Shown piece after piece: positions 27,032-35,438 of a stretch of DNA of 64,000 nucleotides; the first letter of the stretch is position 1, and each line of letters begins with the position of its first letter. Below the pieces are notes generated by a model. That model saw nothing but the letters and a program-made list of their open reading frames with translations, did no database searches and had not been told where the DNA came from. The position numbers were made by a program, and so were the translations under genes. The DNA is from DAOTXR01 sp034435375 (GTDB lineage: Bacteria > Chloroflexota > Anaerolineae > Aggregatilineales > UBA3940), in NCBI GenBank assembly GCA_034435375.1, contig DAOTXR010000092.1:1-64000 (forward strand), read 5' to 3'.

Positions 27032-28336
27032 ATGATGTCTGTCCATCTGTTTCCAAGCCACCGGACGCAACATCGGGGGCGCTATGCAGCCAGGCGCGGC
27101 CAGAGTCTGGTCGAGTTCACGCTGACTTTGCCTGTCCTGCTGCTCATCATCGCTGCCGTACTTGAAGTCGGCAACGTTCTTACGCTCTACAACCGCACAC
27201 AGACAGCAGCTCGCGAAGGGGCGCGGTTCGGAGGGATGGGCGGCAGCGACGCTGACATCCTGACGATTGTCGAGCAGGCATCCCGTCAGTCGTTGCAGAT
27301 GAATCCGGCCCAGACCTCGGTATGGGTGATCCGACCCACCATTGACACGCCTGCCGATACGGAAAGCTGGATGGGTCTCAGCTGGAACTGGGAAGGCGCG
27401 ACTGCCACCAATCTGTGGGGCACCGAGGTGAAGCACCTCTACGGAGATTTTGCCACCCTGCCCGTGACGGCGACCGAGGTGCTGAACAGCGTCAAACAGG
27501 CTGGCACAGGGACGGCCCAACAGTCCATCGACGGCACTGAGTTCGTGGTGGTCGTGGTGCGCTACGACGGCGATACGATCCTCAATCTGCCGTTCTTCCA
27601 GGCTCCTGGGGTGCACACCGTAGGCGAGGAGGGGCGCGTCCCGATGTGGGCCTTCGCAGCGTTTGTGCAGACCGTGGAGACGCAGAACGTCAATTTCCGC
27701 AACGCCGGTTGCAGCTCCTATTCGCTGGCCATTGAGCGTGACAACCTGGCGGGCCTCCAGGAAGGTGACCGAGTCACGTTGGACCTCAACCAGCCGTTCA
27801 CCGGCGGGCCTTACGACCAGTTCGGGTTCACCGGTTGGCGCGCCTGGAACGAGCAGAATGGAGAACCCCATACGAACCCTCACTGGGTCCACAATGTGGG
27901 CAACCCTGTCGGTTCGCTGTGGTATCCAGGCACATCGCTCAGCGATACGCTGGGCTTCCTGGAGTATCAGAGTGACGATCCCGACCCGGACACCGATATG
28001 CACCGGGGCGACTGGGTGCTGGCCAACGAGGACAGCGTCCCCGGCGCCAACCAGCCGCTCGGCGATCACCGCGATAGTGGTCGGGCCATCCGCGTCATTG
28101 TCTATGACTACGAGCCATCCACCGGGCCAGGCACCGGGAATCCAGGCCCCTACCAGCATCTGTATGGGCATAATCCTGCCCTGGCAGGGACGCCGGGTCC
28201 TCAACTGTGGATGTACCGCATCGATGACTTTGCGATCGTCAAGATTAGGGATTTCAACGAGTCGGCCCAGACAGTGACGTTCGAGTTCATTCGCTTCGAC
28301 GATAGCTGCGGCTTCGAGCCGCCGCCAACGCCGTAG
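27032..28336 (+). CDS. TadE-like pseudopilin-type protein with large C-terminal domain
   Basis: A 434-residue protein. The N-terminus has the TadE pattern: a basic leader, RRGQSLVEFTLTLPVLLL with the membrane helix, then RTQTAAREGARFG. The helix probably anchors it outside the membrane. The remaining 360 residues are far longer than ordinary TadE proteins (about 150) and rich in Asp, Gly, Trp and Pro. They are probably an extracellular domain that I do not recognise. No TadA, TadB or TadZ secretion genes are nearby. GGGAGG lies seven bases before the ATG at 27032. A hairpin follows. Confidence 0.75.
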   Translation: MMSVHLFPSHRTQHRGRYAARRGQSLVEFTLTLPVLLLIIAAVLEVGNVLTLYNRTQTAAREGARFGGMGGSDADILTIVEQASRQSLQMNPAQTSVWVIRPTIDTPADTESWMGLSWNWEGATATNLWGTEVKHLYGDFATLPVTATEVLNSVKQAGTGTAQQSIDGTEFVVVVVRYDGDTILNLPFFQAPGVHTVGEEGRVPMWAFAAFVQTVETQNVNFRNAGCSSYSLAIERDNLAGLQEGDRVTLDLNQPFTGGPYDQFGFTGWRAWNEQNGEPHTNPHWVHNVGNPVGSLWYPGTSLSDTLGFLEYQSDDPDPDTDMHRGDWVLANEDSVPGANQPLGDHRDSGRAIRVIVYDYEPSTGPGTGNPGPYQHLYGHNPALAGTPGPQLWMYRIDDFAIVKIRDFNESAQTVTFEFIRFDDSCGFEPPPTP

Positions 28337-28356
28337 CATAGGCAGCTGAGTTCACC

Positions 28357-28388
28357 GTCAGGGAGCACCTGACGAGGCGCTCCCTGAC
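28357..28388 (+). terminator. Hairpin after the TadE-like gene
   Basis: GTCAGGGAGC / GCTCCCTGAC form a perfect 10-bp stem with a 12-base loop, 20 bases after the stop. There is no T tract. Confidence 0.5.
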
Positions 28389-28543
28389 TCGTGAACAGGG
28401 CATGATATTTAACGGCCAGACCGGTCGGCGCTCGCGGGCTGTTGCAATCCAGCTCATCCAGCAGCATGGACTATCTGGCCGTCGTAATCTATGTAGCCAG
28501 GGCATGTTCACTCATGCCTGTGAGCCGGAAGGAGCACCCTGAG

Positions 28544-29107
28544 ATGACACACAGAGGGTGGGGGATACCGCTACTGATCGTGTTGGTCATGGCGCTGGTC
28601 GCCTGCAATCAACGGCCTGCCACGCCTGGCCCCGACCTCGCTGCGCCCCGTGAGGAGGCCACCGCCAGGGACGATATGGCTCCCCACGGCCAACAGCCCA
28701 CGTCGCCAGACGACGAGGCCCCGTCAGACCAGATCGAGGACGGTCCCCCAGGGCTGACCGGCGGCGAACCGCCTGGGCAGGCACGCCGGGGCAATGACGA
28801 TCAGGACGAGGATGAGCCGCGTGGCGAGGCCGGGCGCTGTGGCGCTGGCCTGCGGCCAGCCCACCCTCAAGTTGCGCGGCTGGCTGCTCAGTTCGACGCC
28901 GACGCGGAAGAGGTGGCGGGCTGGTTCTGTGCAGGGTATGGCCTGGGCGAGATTCGCCAGGCATACCGCATCAGCCAGTCTGTCGACATGCCCGTTGAAG
29001 AAGTCTTTGCTCTGCGCGAGTCGGGGTTGGGCTGGGGAGAGATCAGGCGCTTGTTGGGGGCCAGCCCCAGCAGCGGCCCGCCGGACAATGCCCTTGAGGA
29101 TGACTGA
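28544..29107 (+). CDS. Lipoprotein with acidic linker and C-terminal helical domain
   Basis: A 187-residue lipoprotein. The signal peptide ends MALVACN (Cys21). A low-complexity Asp/Glu/Pro/Gly linker of about 90 residues follows. The C-terminal 65 residues form a helical domain with two related halves, FCAGYGLGEIRQAYRIS and LRESGLGWGEIRRLLG. I have seen this pattern in secreted Chloroflexota proteins of unknown role. GGAAGGAG precedes the ATG at 28544. An in-frame ATG 30 bases upstream lacks a good ribosome site. A strong terminator follows. Confidence 0.75.
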   Translation: MTHRGWGIPLLIVLVMALVACNQRPATPGPDLAAPREEATARDDMAPHGQQPTSPDDEAPSDQIEDGPPGLTGGEPPGQARRGNDDQDEDEPRGEAGRCGAGLRPAHPQVARLAAQFDADAEEVAGWFCAGYGLGEIRQAYRISQSVDMPVEEVFALRESGLGWGEIRRLLGASPSSGPPDNALEDD

Positions 29108-29133
29108 ATTCGCCATCAGAGGCCACCTGGCAG

Positions 29134-29175
29134 CAGAGGGGTGCGGCAATCCGCACCCCTCTGTGTTTTGCTTTT
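29134..29175 (+). terminator. Rho-independent terminator
   Basis: A perfect 13-bp stem (29134-29146 with 29151-29163) with a CAAT loop, followed by TGTTTTGCTTTT. A strong terminator for the lipoprotein gene. Confidence 0.85.
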
Positions 29176-29236
29176 CCTATGACGCCAACGTGTAGTATGA
29201 TAAGGGGCGGCGTTGATCGGTAGGAGGGAAACTGTC

Positions 29237-29893
29237 TTGGCTCGGAAAGCAAGCCAACCAACGGTGAGACGCGCATCACCTCTGGCGACCTTTGATCATC
29301 TGGCCCAGAGCAGTGCACAGCACTCTGCCGATAAGCCCATCGCCGAGCAGGTATGTCGTGCGGCCCGCGCCCTCAGCGATCACGTGCGCAACGGTCATGT
29401 CCCAACCCCAGACGAGACGGTCAGCGTCTTACAGGATGTCGCCCTCATCATCTTCAACCACCCTAACCACCCTGGCGTTGTGTCAGAGTGTGTCAGGCTA
29501 TGTGGGCTGTTGTTTCTCCTGGACCCCAACGTTGAGAATCGCAAGAAGCAGCTGCTCCTGCACGAATTCGCTGCCCCCACCGATCTGGTCTATCTGGTGC
29601 ACCTTGCCTTCCAGCCCGATGTGCGTGCGCACAACCGTCGGTACACCACCAGCGTGTTGTGGGTCCTGGCACGGATGATCAAGCGCAAATACACCGAGAC
29701 CTCGATGCCCTCAGTGTTCCGCGACTCGCTCGACTACATCGCTGGGACGCTCGAATATTACGCCATTTTGCCAGACGAGATCGACCGTTCCCACACCGAC
29801 TTCCTGCCCGACAGCTTCCTGGTCGATCTGGAGAGCCGCATGAGGTACTACCCGGCTCTATCCCGCCCTCCTGTAGCCATGACTACACCCTAA
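29237..29893 (+). CDS. Hypothetical helical protein
   Basis: A 218-residue soluble protein I do not recognise. It is mostly alpha-helical, with hydrophobic helices such as VLQDVALIIFNHPNHPG and VRLCGLLFLLDP, and a basic stretch ARMIKRKYTET. Armadillo/HEAT-like packing is possible but unproven. There is no signal or membrane segment. TTG at 29237 is taken as start because TAGGAGGG lies exactly eight bases before it. A TTG further upstream (29213) precedes the ribosome site. It stands between a terminator and the convergent acyltransferase gene. Confidence 0.65.
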   Translation: MARKASQPTVRRASPLATFDHLAQSSAQHSADKPIAEQVCRAARALSDHVRNGHVPTPDETVSVLQDVALIIFNHPNHPGVVSECVRLCGLLFLLDPNVENRKKQLLLHEFAAPTDLVYLVHLAFQPDVRAHNRRYTTSVLWVLARMIKRKYTETSMPSVFRDSLDYIAGTLEYYAILPDEIDRSHTDFLPDSFLVDLESRMRYYPALSRPPVAMTTP

Positions 29894-29980
29894 AGCTCTC
29901 ACGATGGGTAGCCCTTCGCGGATGCCCCAGGCAGCCTCTGTGGACAATCCTGGCCAACGGCACAAGCGCGTTCAGCCCAC

Positions 29981-30667
29981 TCACACTGCACTGACCGCCA
30001 CACGGGCCAGTCGAGCCATCATCCGTCGGTAGCTCTGCTGCGCCAGGTCGGCGATGTGCGCCATGACGCTCTCGGCCATGTGGATCACCTGATCGCGATC
30101 CTCAATGCTGCCCTCCAGACGAATGGCCGGGCCAGTCGTGATCGCATAGGGGCCGTTGAGGTACCATGCGCCCACCTCCTGCTTGCCCTTGACGACTGTT
30201 CTGATCAACCGGATGCGGTCACGATCCAGCCCAATGCCCACCGGCACAATCGGCGCACCGCTGATCAGCGCCAGCCGTGCGACCCCCGTGCGCGGCTTCT
30301 GGAAGCCCCCTTCGAATGGACTGAGGTCGCCCTCCGGGAAGATGATCACTGTCTCGCTGCGCTCCAGCGTTTCGAGCGCCTGGCTAAACGCCGTCTGACC
30401 GTCCCCGGCGCGCACACAGATGTGTCCAGCCGCGTGCAGGTATGGCCCGAACACTGGCACATCAAACAACACATCTTTGATCAGCACTTTAGACTTTTTT
30501 CGTGCATACCCCAGCACCACAAACGGGTCGGTCGTGCTGGGGTGGTTGGCTGCAATGATCTTTGGCCCTGGGGGCAGTTCGGCATGTTCCACCACATCCA
30601 ACGAGAGCATCAGTTTAGACATCAAGCCGACTGCCATACGACCCATCCAGTTCAACAAACTCTCCAC
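29981..30667 (-). CDS. plsC: 1-acyl-sn-glycerol-3-phosphate acyltransferase (PlsC family)
   Basis: A 228-residue membrane-associated acyltransferase. The catalytic HX4D motif is NHPSTTD. The FPEGDLS motif binds the glycerol-3-phosphate part. Both have correct spacing. It transfers an acyl chain to lysophosphatidic acid in phospholipid synthesis. The GTG at 30667 lies eight bases after GGAGG. Earlier TTG codons overlap the ribosome site and are rejected. A promoter and a 5' leader hairpin lie upstream. Gene symbol given by family; several PlsC paralogues usually exist. Confidence 0.87.
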   Translation of the reverse strand: MESLLNWMGRMAVGLMSKLMLSLDVVEHAELPPGPKIIAANHPSTTDPFVVLGYARKKSKVLIKDVLFDVPVFGPYLHAAGHICVRAGDGQTAFSQALETLERSETVIIFPEGDLSPFEGGFQKPRTGVARLALISGAPIVPVGIGLDRDRIRLIRTVVKGKQEVGAWYLNGPYAITTGPAIRLEGSIEDRDQVIHMAESVMAHIADLAQQSYRRMMARLARVAVSAV

Positions 30668-30735
30668 AACCAAAACCTCCCTCAACTTCTGATCGGACGC
30701 CCCTCAGTCAAAGCTGCATAACTTGCCCAAATAAA

Positions 30736-30762
30736 TAGCGTGGAGTGTTAGGCTCCACGCTA
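30736..30762 (-). promoter_or_regulatory. Hairpin in the plsC leader
   Basis: TAGCGTGGAG / CTCCACGCTA make a perfect 10-bp stem with a 7-base loop. It lies between the predicted transcription start (near 30805) and the plsC ribosome site. It could modulate translation or be an attenuator. No T tract follows on the minus strand. Confidence 0.4.
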
Positions 30763-30811
30763 ACCTGCCGGTTATTGCTTAACCCTCTTTAGGCGTCACA
30801 CCACTACGCTA

Positions 30812-30841
30812 ATTATACCAGGCCGAGTCACTTCCTCACAA
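30812..30841 (-). promoter_or_regulatory. Promoter of the acyltransferase gene
   Basis: On the minus strand TTGTGA (30841-30836), an 18-base spacer and a perfect TATAAT (30817-30812). It lies in the 345-base gap 30668-31012, whose other half (30842-31012) is AT-rich in places but shows no gene. Confidence 0.6.
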
Positions 30842-31012
30842 GACACATATATAGGACCTTCGACCCATTTAGTATATATAACCCCATTCATGCGGCATGG
30901 TGACGGCTTGGCCCAGTGAGCGTCGTTGTCTGGCTCACGATGCTAACCAGGCTGCAATCGATGGGTTGTCTGGCGATTGATCAGGGGGACGGTGGTGCAT
31001 TTCGGACAAGCG

Positions 31013-31480
31013 CTACGTCATGGTGGAGGGTCGTTGATCCCCCGCCGTGCGCTGCTCGTCTCCATTCTGGTCGCTCGCGCCTGAGCCACGCCGCCAATCT
31101 GTGAGGAAGTGGCATTCATCCTCGTGCAGCAGGCAAGCTACAGCATCATCAACGGTGGGAAAGATCGGGAAGATGTTGAGGAAGCCGGCCCGCTCAAACA
31201 CCTCAGCCACAATGCGCGTCGCGGCAGCCAGACACAGACATCCACCCCCGCGATGGAGCGTCTGGGCGTGTGCGACAAACATGGCCAGGGCCGCACTGGT
31301 GATGAACGGCACCTCGCTCAGGTCCACCACAGCCTGCACAGTGCGATTGGAGAGCGCCGTTGAGAAAGCAGTCTCGATCTGGCGAGTCCCCAGGGTGTCA
31401 AGCTCCCCTGCTAGACGAATGATGACGATGCCGCTTTCGTGGACCGCGCGAGACAGCGAAGGGGCACCTGCATGACTCAT
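31013..31480 (-). CDS. STAS-domain protein (anti-sigma-factor antagonist-like) with C-terminal tail
   Basis: A 155-residue protein. A STAS domain covers about residues 12-115 (GIVIIRLAGELDTLGTRQ and VVDLSEVPFITSAALAMF). The Ser of ITSAA aligns with the phospho-serine of SpoIIAA/RsbV. A charged tail of about 35 residues follows. Such proteins bind anti-sigma kinases in partner-switching. No RsbW-like kinase, PP2C phosphatase or sigma factor is adjacent. ATG at 31480 follows GAGGG by seven bases. A paralogue lies 28 bases upstream. Confidence 0.8.
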   Translation of the reverse strand: MSHAGAPSLSRAVHESGIVIIRLAGELDTLGTRQIETAFSTALSNRTVQAVVDLSEVPFITSAALAMFVAHAQTLHRGGGCLCLAAATRIVAEVFERAGFLNIFPIFPTVDDAVACLLHEDECHFLTDWRRGSGASDQNGDEQRTAGDQRPSTMT

Positions 31481-31508
31481 GTCAGCACCCTCACTTGCTG
31501 CGATCTGC

Positions 31509-31868
31509 TCACGATTCGAGTGTAGACAGCGCCTCATCGAGGGTGGGATACACCTCGAACAGTTCGTGAAAGCCAGCCAGCGACAACACTTCCAGCACAC
31601 GTGTGCTGGGCGCGGCAATGCTTAGTTTGCCACCCCCCTGGCGCAACATCTTGCCTTTGACAAGCAGCATGGCCATGCCCGCCGAGGAGATAAAGCTCAC
31701 GCGCCCCAGATCGATCACCACTTGGCCCGTTTGACCCATCAGAGCAGTGTTGAAGGCTTCCTCGACCATGTGAGTCCCCATCGAGTCCAGGTCGCCCTGA
31801 ATATGGACCACCTTGATCCCGCTGGCGCGTTCCTCTACTGTCAGGGTCGTCGATTCATCCATGCTCAT
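31509..31868 (-). CDS. STAS-domain anti-sigma-factor antagonist-like protein
   Basis: A 119-residue, almost pure STAS domain (VVHIQGDLDSMGTHMVEEAF, VVIDLGRVSFISSAGMAML). Ser in FISSAG is the expected phosphorylation site, in a canonical context unlike its downstream paralogue. ATG at 31868 is chosen because GGAG lies six bases upstream. The pair is probably co-transcribed leftward. Confidence 0.85.
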   Translation of the reverse strand: MSMDESTTLTVEERASGIKVVHIQGDLDSMGTHMVEEAFNTALMGQTGQVVIDLGRVSFISSAGMAMLLVKGKMLRQGGGKLSIAAPSTRVLEVLSLAGFHELFEVYPTLDEALSTLES

Positions 31869-32071
31869 TCCGTTCTCCGGGCAGACTGTAGCGACATCCA
31901 CACTGCTCAGCGCTGCCAGGCTCAACTAGGATGTGAGTCTTGGTGTTCATGCAACTGATCTCTATTCTACCCAGCTTTTGATTTTTTGCGGAGAGTCAGG
32001 CCCGCCGAATGACCGTGTGATCGGTCGGTTTTGACCTGCCCATCCTGACCGCCCGCCCGGAATTCCTCCAG

Positions 32072-32099
32072 TTGTACAGATCGGGCCGCGGGGTAGAAT
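32072..32099 (+). promoter_or_regulatory. Promoter of the small charged protein gene
   Basis: TTGTAC (32072-32077), a 16-base spacer and TAGAAT (32094-32099). It lies 34 bases before the start of the next gene. Confidence 0.55.
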
Positions 32100-32132
32100 A
32101 GACATGCGATACTCTGCCGGAGGGCTTCAAGC

Positions 32133-32444
32133 ATGAGCAAGACTTTCGATGAGCTGATGAAGATACTGAACGATCAGGGCGAAATCCCCGACGAGAAAGC
32201 CAAGGCGATCATTGCCGAGCACGGCCCTCTGTCGGAGGAGGAGAAAAAGCAGCTTGCCGCCGCCATAAAAATGAAAAAGGCACTCACCAAGAAGGACGAC
32301 CAGAAAAAGGAAGACAAGCCTGGAGACGGCGAGGTCTCAATGGACGACTACATCCAGGCACTGAGTGTGCTCGACTCAGAGGCGGCCACCGCCGAAGAAA
32401 AGGAGAAGGCCAAAAAGGTCATCGACAAGTTTGAGAGTCAGTAG
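32133..32444 (+). CDS. Small highly charged helical protein
   Basis: A 103-residue cytoplasmic protein of unknown function. It is dominated by Lys, Glu and Asp and is predicted helical throughout. Two segments look alike: DELMKILNDQGEIPDEKAKA and DDYIQALSVLDSEAATAEEK. They may be two copies of a helical hairpin, joined by a Lys/Asp-rich linker. GGAGGGCTTCAAGC precedes the ATG and a promoter lies upstream, so the gene is probably real. No domain is recognised. Confidence 0.65.
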   Translation: MSKTFDELMKILNDQGEIPDEKAKAIIAEHGPLSEEEKKQLAAAIKMKKALTKKDDQKKEDKPGDGEVSMDDYIQALSVLDSEAATAEEKEKAKKVIDKFESQ

Positions 32445-32622
32445 GCTCGTCTGCGCCCCACGACCTACACCCGCCGAATCTCCACGGCCCTTCTCCGGTT
32501 CCAAACAGCCAGGGCCGACAGCGCAGGGTCGCAGGAAGCCATCTGTGCTCGTTTGACTTCCTGCAACCCACTTTGCTAGGGCGGGTTGCGAGTCCCGCCA
32601 CGCTCAATTTGCAGCCTGGCCG

Positions 32623-32841
32623 CTATGGCTGATTGGACGGTGCAGCGCCAGGCGCAGTGTCTTCCGGCATGATGATCCACAGGATGATGTAGATCAGGAT
32701 GCCAGGCCCGCCAGCAAGTGCAAGCAGGACAAACAGGATGCGGACAAGAATAGGATCGATCCCGAAGTAGGCAGCCAGGCCGCCGCATACACCGGCGACC
32801 ATCTTGTCGGTGGTGGAGCGCTTCAGCTTCTTTTCTTCCAT
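32623..32841 (-). CDS. PspC-domain membrane protein
   Basis: A 72-residue PspC-family protein. The N-terminal signature LKRSTTDKMVAGVCGGLAAY is followed by FGIDPILVR and one membrane helix (LFVLLALAGGPGILIYIILW). PspC domains are linked to envelope stress responses. There is no LiaI or PspA neighbour. GGGAGG precedes the ATG. A second PspC gene lies 185 bases upstream on the same strand. Confidence 0.88.
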   Translation of the reverse strand: MEEKKLKRSTTDKMVAGVCGGLAAYFGIDPILVRILFVLLALAGGPGILIYIILWIIMPEDTAPGAAPSNQP

Positions 32842-33026
32842 GGTCTAACAGCCTCCCTTTAGATTGCATAACCTCGATTGAACGACGGCGGGCCTTTGGG
32901 CGTGTCTAGGAACAGCCTTACCCTCCGGTTTCGTGCTGTAGGACAATCAAGCACGACTATTGCTGTGCGCCCTGGCCTTTGCCTGACACACTTCAACTGT
33001 ACACTATACGCAACCCCGAAACAGCA

Positions 33027-33272
33027 TCAGCGTTGCGGGCCAGGCTGTGGAGCCTGCGGAAAATTGTCGCTGGTCTGCTGCTCCGGCATGACGATCATCA
33101 GGATCAGGTAGGCGATAATGCCACCCGCGCCAGCCGTCAGCAACTCCAGCGCCACGAACAACAGGCGAATCAGCACTACATCGACGCCAAAGTACTCGGC
33201 CAAACCACCGCACACACCGGCAAACATCCGGTCGGTGTGAGACCGTCTCAGACGCTTTACCTCTGTAGACAT
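33027..33272 (-). CDS. PspC-domain membrane protein
   Basis: An 81-residue PspC paralogue of the gene that follows it: RLRRSHTDRMFAGVCGGLAE, then FGVDVVLIRLLF and a membrane helix ending MIVMPE. The C-terminal tail is rich in Gln and Pro. ATG at 33272 is preferred (GAGAGG nine bases upstream) over an ATG 18 bases earlier. The pair looks like a tandem duplication, each copy with its own ribosome site. Confidence 0.87.
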   Translation of the reverse strand: MSTEVKRLRRSHTDRMFAGVCGGLAEYFGVDVVLIRLLFVALELLTAGAGGIIAYLILMIVMPEQQTSDNFPQAPQPGPQR

Positions 33273-33465
33273 ACCTCTGTTCCTCTCCATTGCTCCTTCC
33301 CTGTTTCCCTGTCAACCCTGTCACCATCATATACGCACAGGCCCGTCTGAAGTTGCTCCAGGCTGGTGGGGAGACAACGCGAGGGGATAAGTCGCAGGAT
33401 ACGAGCAGAAATGCAGGGCGCGCCTCGGACATCCCTCGCCCTGCCGTGCGCCTGCGTTGGATTTG

Positions 33466-33474
33466 TGCTATAAC
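33466..33474 (+). promoter_or_regulatory. Extended -10 promoter of the kinase gene
   Basis: TGCTATAAC (33466-33474): the TGn extension and a -10 hexamer differing from consensus at one base. It lies 35 bases before the kinase start. No good -35. Confidence 0.4.
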
Positions 33475-33509
33475 GATACCACGAAGGCGCGCGGAAAATA
33501 TCGGAGCAA

Positions 33510-34676
33510 ATGGTGGATCAGACGCTTGTGGGCCGTATGCTCGGCCCGTACCAGCTCCAGGAGATCATTGGGCAGGGAGGCATAGGGGCTGTGTACCGCG
33601 CCCACCAGCCCAGCGTGCAACGTGATGTAGCGATCAAAATCCTCAGCGCCCCCCTGGCCGCGCATCCTGCCTTCCTGAGCCGCTTCGGCCAAGAGATCCG
33701 CGCCATTGCCCGTTTGCAGCACCCGCACATCCTGCCGGTACACGATGTGGGCCTGATCGACGGACAGCCCTATCTGGTGATGGCCTATATGCCCGGCGGC
33801 GCCCTGTCACAACGCATCGCCGCGCAGGGCGGCGGCCTGCCGCTCGACGAGGTCGTGCGGATCACAGCCCAAATCGCCTCGGCGTTGGACTGCGCACACC
33901 GGGCAGGCATCGTGCATCGCGACCTGAAGCCTGGCAACATCCTCCTCGACGCCCAGGGAAACGCCTATCTGGCCGACTTTGGGCTGGCGCAGATCGCAGA
34001 AGCGGTGGGACTGGAATACCGCCAGTGGCCGAGCACCCTGGCCTACACTGCGCCAGAGGTCATGGCGGGAGACCCGCCCAGCCCCGCCAGCGACATCTAC
34101 GCCCTGGGCCTGGTGGCCTTTGAGATGATCACAGCTAGGCGTCTGCCGCAGGGCATCGACGCCCAGGCGCTCTTGGCCGCACGCGGCGGCAGCTACGGCG
34201 ACATCCGCTCGTGGAGACCTGATGTGCCGCGCGGCGTAGGTGTGGCCATCGCCCAGGCGCTCAGCGCCAACCCGGCAGCCCGGCCACCCCTGGCCTCATC
34301 GTTTGCCAATGCGCTGGGCCACGCCAGCGGTGGGGCCGCGCCCTCCTATGCCAGTTCGCTCACCGAGACCCACCTAGAGGACGGGAACGGCAGCGGCCTG
34401 CCCCCGTCGATCACGCTGTTCGACAACCTGCCAGATAGCCCTCTGTCGACGCCTGTGCCGAGCCTCGATACGTTGCCGCAGGAGGCTTGGCAGGCCAAAA
34501 CGGCGCCTGCCGCTCCACGGGCCAGGATGCCACCACCCAGGCCCCCATCCCCCAGCCAGCCGGCTGCCCCCACCTCTTCAGCCGTGATGTGGATCATTGG
34601 GGCAGGGCTGGGGCTGCTCCTGGTGGTGCTATTTATGCTAGTCATGGTCAGTCTGGCCGGACCGCCCCCCTATTGA
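33510..34676 (+). CDS. Hanks-type Ser/Thr protein kinase with C-terminal membrane helix
   Basis: A 388-residue kinase. The glycine loop is GQGGIGAVY, the ATP lysine is in VAIKIL, the catalytic loop is HRDLKPGN, the metal-binding motif is ADFG and the P+1 region is AYTAPE. All catalytic residues are present. After the kinase domain (to about 275) comes a Pro/Ser-rich linker and one membrane helix near the C-terminus (MWIIGAGLGLLLVVLFML), with only a few residues beyond. It thus has no external sensor domain. GGAG precedes the start closely; GTG at 33513 is an alternative start. It heads a cluster with an FHA protein and a second kinase. Confidence 0.92.
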   Translation: MVDQTLVGRMLGPYQLQEIIGQGGIGAVYRAHQPSVQRDVAIKILSAPLAAHPAFLSRFGQEIRAIARLQHPHILPVHDVGLIDGQPYLVMAYMPGGALSQRIAAQGGGLPLDEVVRITAQIASALDCAHRAGIVHRDLKPGNILLDAQGNAYLADFGLAQIAEAVGLEYRQWPSTLAYTAPEVMAGDPPSPASDIYALGLVAFEMITARRLPQGIDAQALLAARGGSYGDIRSWRPDVPRGVGVAIAQALSANPAARPPLASSFANALGHASGGAAPSYASSLTETHLEDGNGSGLPPSITLFDNLPDSPLSTPVPSLDTLPQEAWQAKTAPAAPRARMPPPRPPSPSQPAAPTSSAVMWIIGAGLGLLLVVLFMLVMVSLAGPPPY

Positions 34677-34701
34677 CAACGCCGTGCAAGTGGGTTTTGA
34701 T
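34673..34701 (+). promoter_or_regulatory. Promoter of the FHA gene
   Basis: Consensus TTGACA (34673-34678), a 17-base spacer and TTTGAT (34696-34701). The -35 contains the TGA stop of the kinase gene. Confidence 0.45.
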
Positions 34702-34742
34702 CTATGTGACACATATCTCCAGACCATCCAAAAGGGTGACTC

Positions 34743-35264
34743 ATGGCCAACACTTGCCCCCACTGTGGCTATAAAAACCTTGAAGGTGCCCTCATCTGCG
34801 AAGGCTGCCGTGCGCTGCTGTTCAAGCGCGATGAGGGCGAGGCGACACGTCTGCTGGGCGATCCGCATGAGAAGATCATGGCGTTGCCCGACTCCAAACG
34901 GGGCACCAAAACCCTGCCCGGATCGCGGATCATCTTCGACCTGGGCGATCCACGGCCACGTATTGTGACGTTGAACGACGGCGACGAGATCACCATCGGA
35001 CGACAGGGATCAGGAAACGGCCACACCGCCGACGTGTTGTTGGACGAGCTGAGAGCCTGGGAGCAGGGGGTGTCGAGGCTGCACGCGGCCATCCGTCGGC
35101 TGGGCGACAACGTGCACCTGATCGACCTGCAAAGCACCAACGGCACTTACCTGAACGGCCAGCGAATTCCACCAGGCCAGCCACAACTGCTGCGCGATGG
35201 CGATGAGATCCGGCTGGGACAATATGTCATCCACGTGTACTTCGTGTACATCGAGCGCGAGTAG
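34743..35264 (+). CDS. Zinc-ribbon plus FHA-domain protein
   Basis: A 173-residue cytoplasmic protein. An N-terminal zinc ribbon has CPHC (residues 5-8) and CEGC (about 19-22). A forkhead-associated domain fills about residues 75-165, with the phosphothreonine-binding residues in EITIGRQ, GVSRLHAAI and STNGTYLNG. FHA domains bind phosphothreonine on kinases or their targets. Its place between two Ser/Thr kinase genes strongly suggests it reads their phosphorylation. AAAAGGG precedes the ATG. Confidence 0.9.
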   Translation: MANTCPHCGYKNLEGALICEGCRALLFKRDEGEATRLLGDPHEKIMALPDSKRGTKTLPGSRIIFDLGDPRPRIVTLNDGDEITIGRQGSGNGHTADVLLDELRAWEQGVSRLHAAIRRLGDNVHLIDLQSTNGTYLNGQRIPPGQPQLLRDGDEIRLGQYVIHVYFVYIERE

Positions 35265-35349
35265 GCCAGCGCCAGATCGTCCGCGACAACAGCTCTAGTT
35301 GGCATGCCAGGGGGCGCGCCGATGAGCTGTCTGTATCCCCCCTCCTGGG

Positions 35350-35377
35350 TTGACAACTCGCCGAGATCAGGTATGCT
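35350..35377 (+). promoter_or_regulatory. Sigma70 promoter of the kinase-protease gene
   Basis: Consensus TTGACA (35350-35355), a 16-base spacer and TATGCT (35372-35377). The predicted transcript starts near 35384, so the coding start must lie downstream, which supports ATG 35439. Confidence 0.65.
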
Positions 35378-35438
35378 GTCACCCAGGGTACCTCAGAAAG
35401 GTTCCCTCAACCTGAACACCACTGCCGGAGCGGAAGCC

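Noticed and set aside
26924..28339. 471-codon open frame on the minus strand
   Set aside because: It is the antisense shadow of the TadE-like gene; no ribosome site or recognisable domain.
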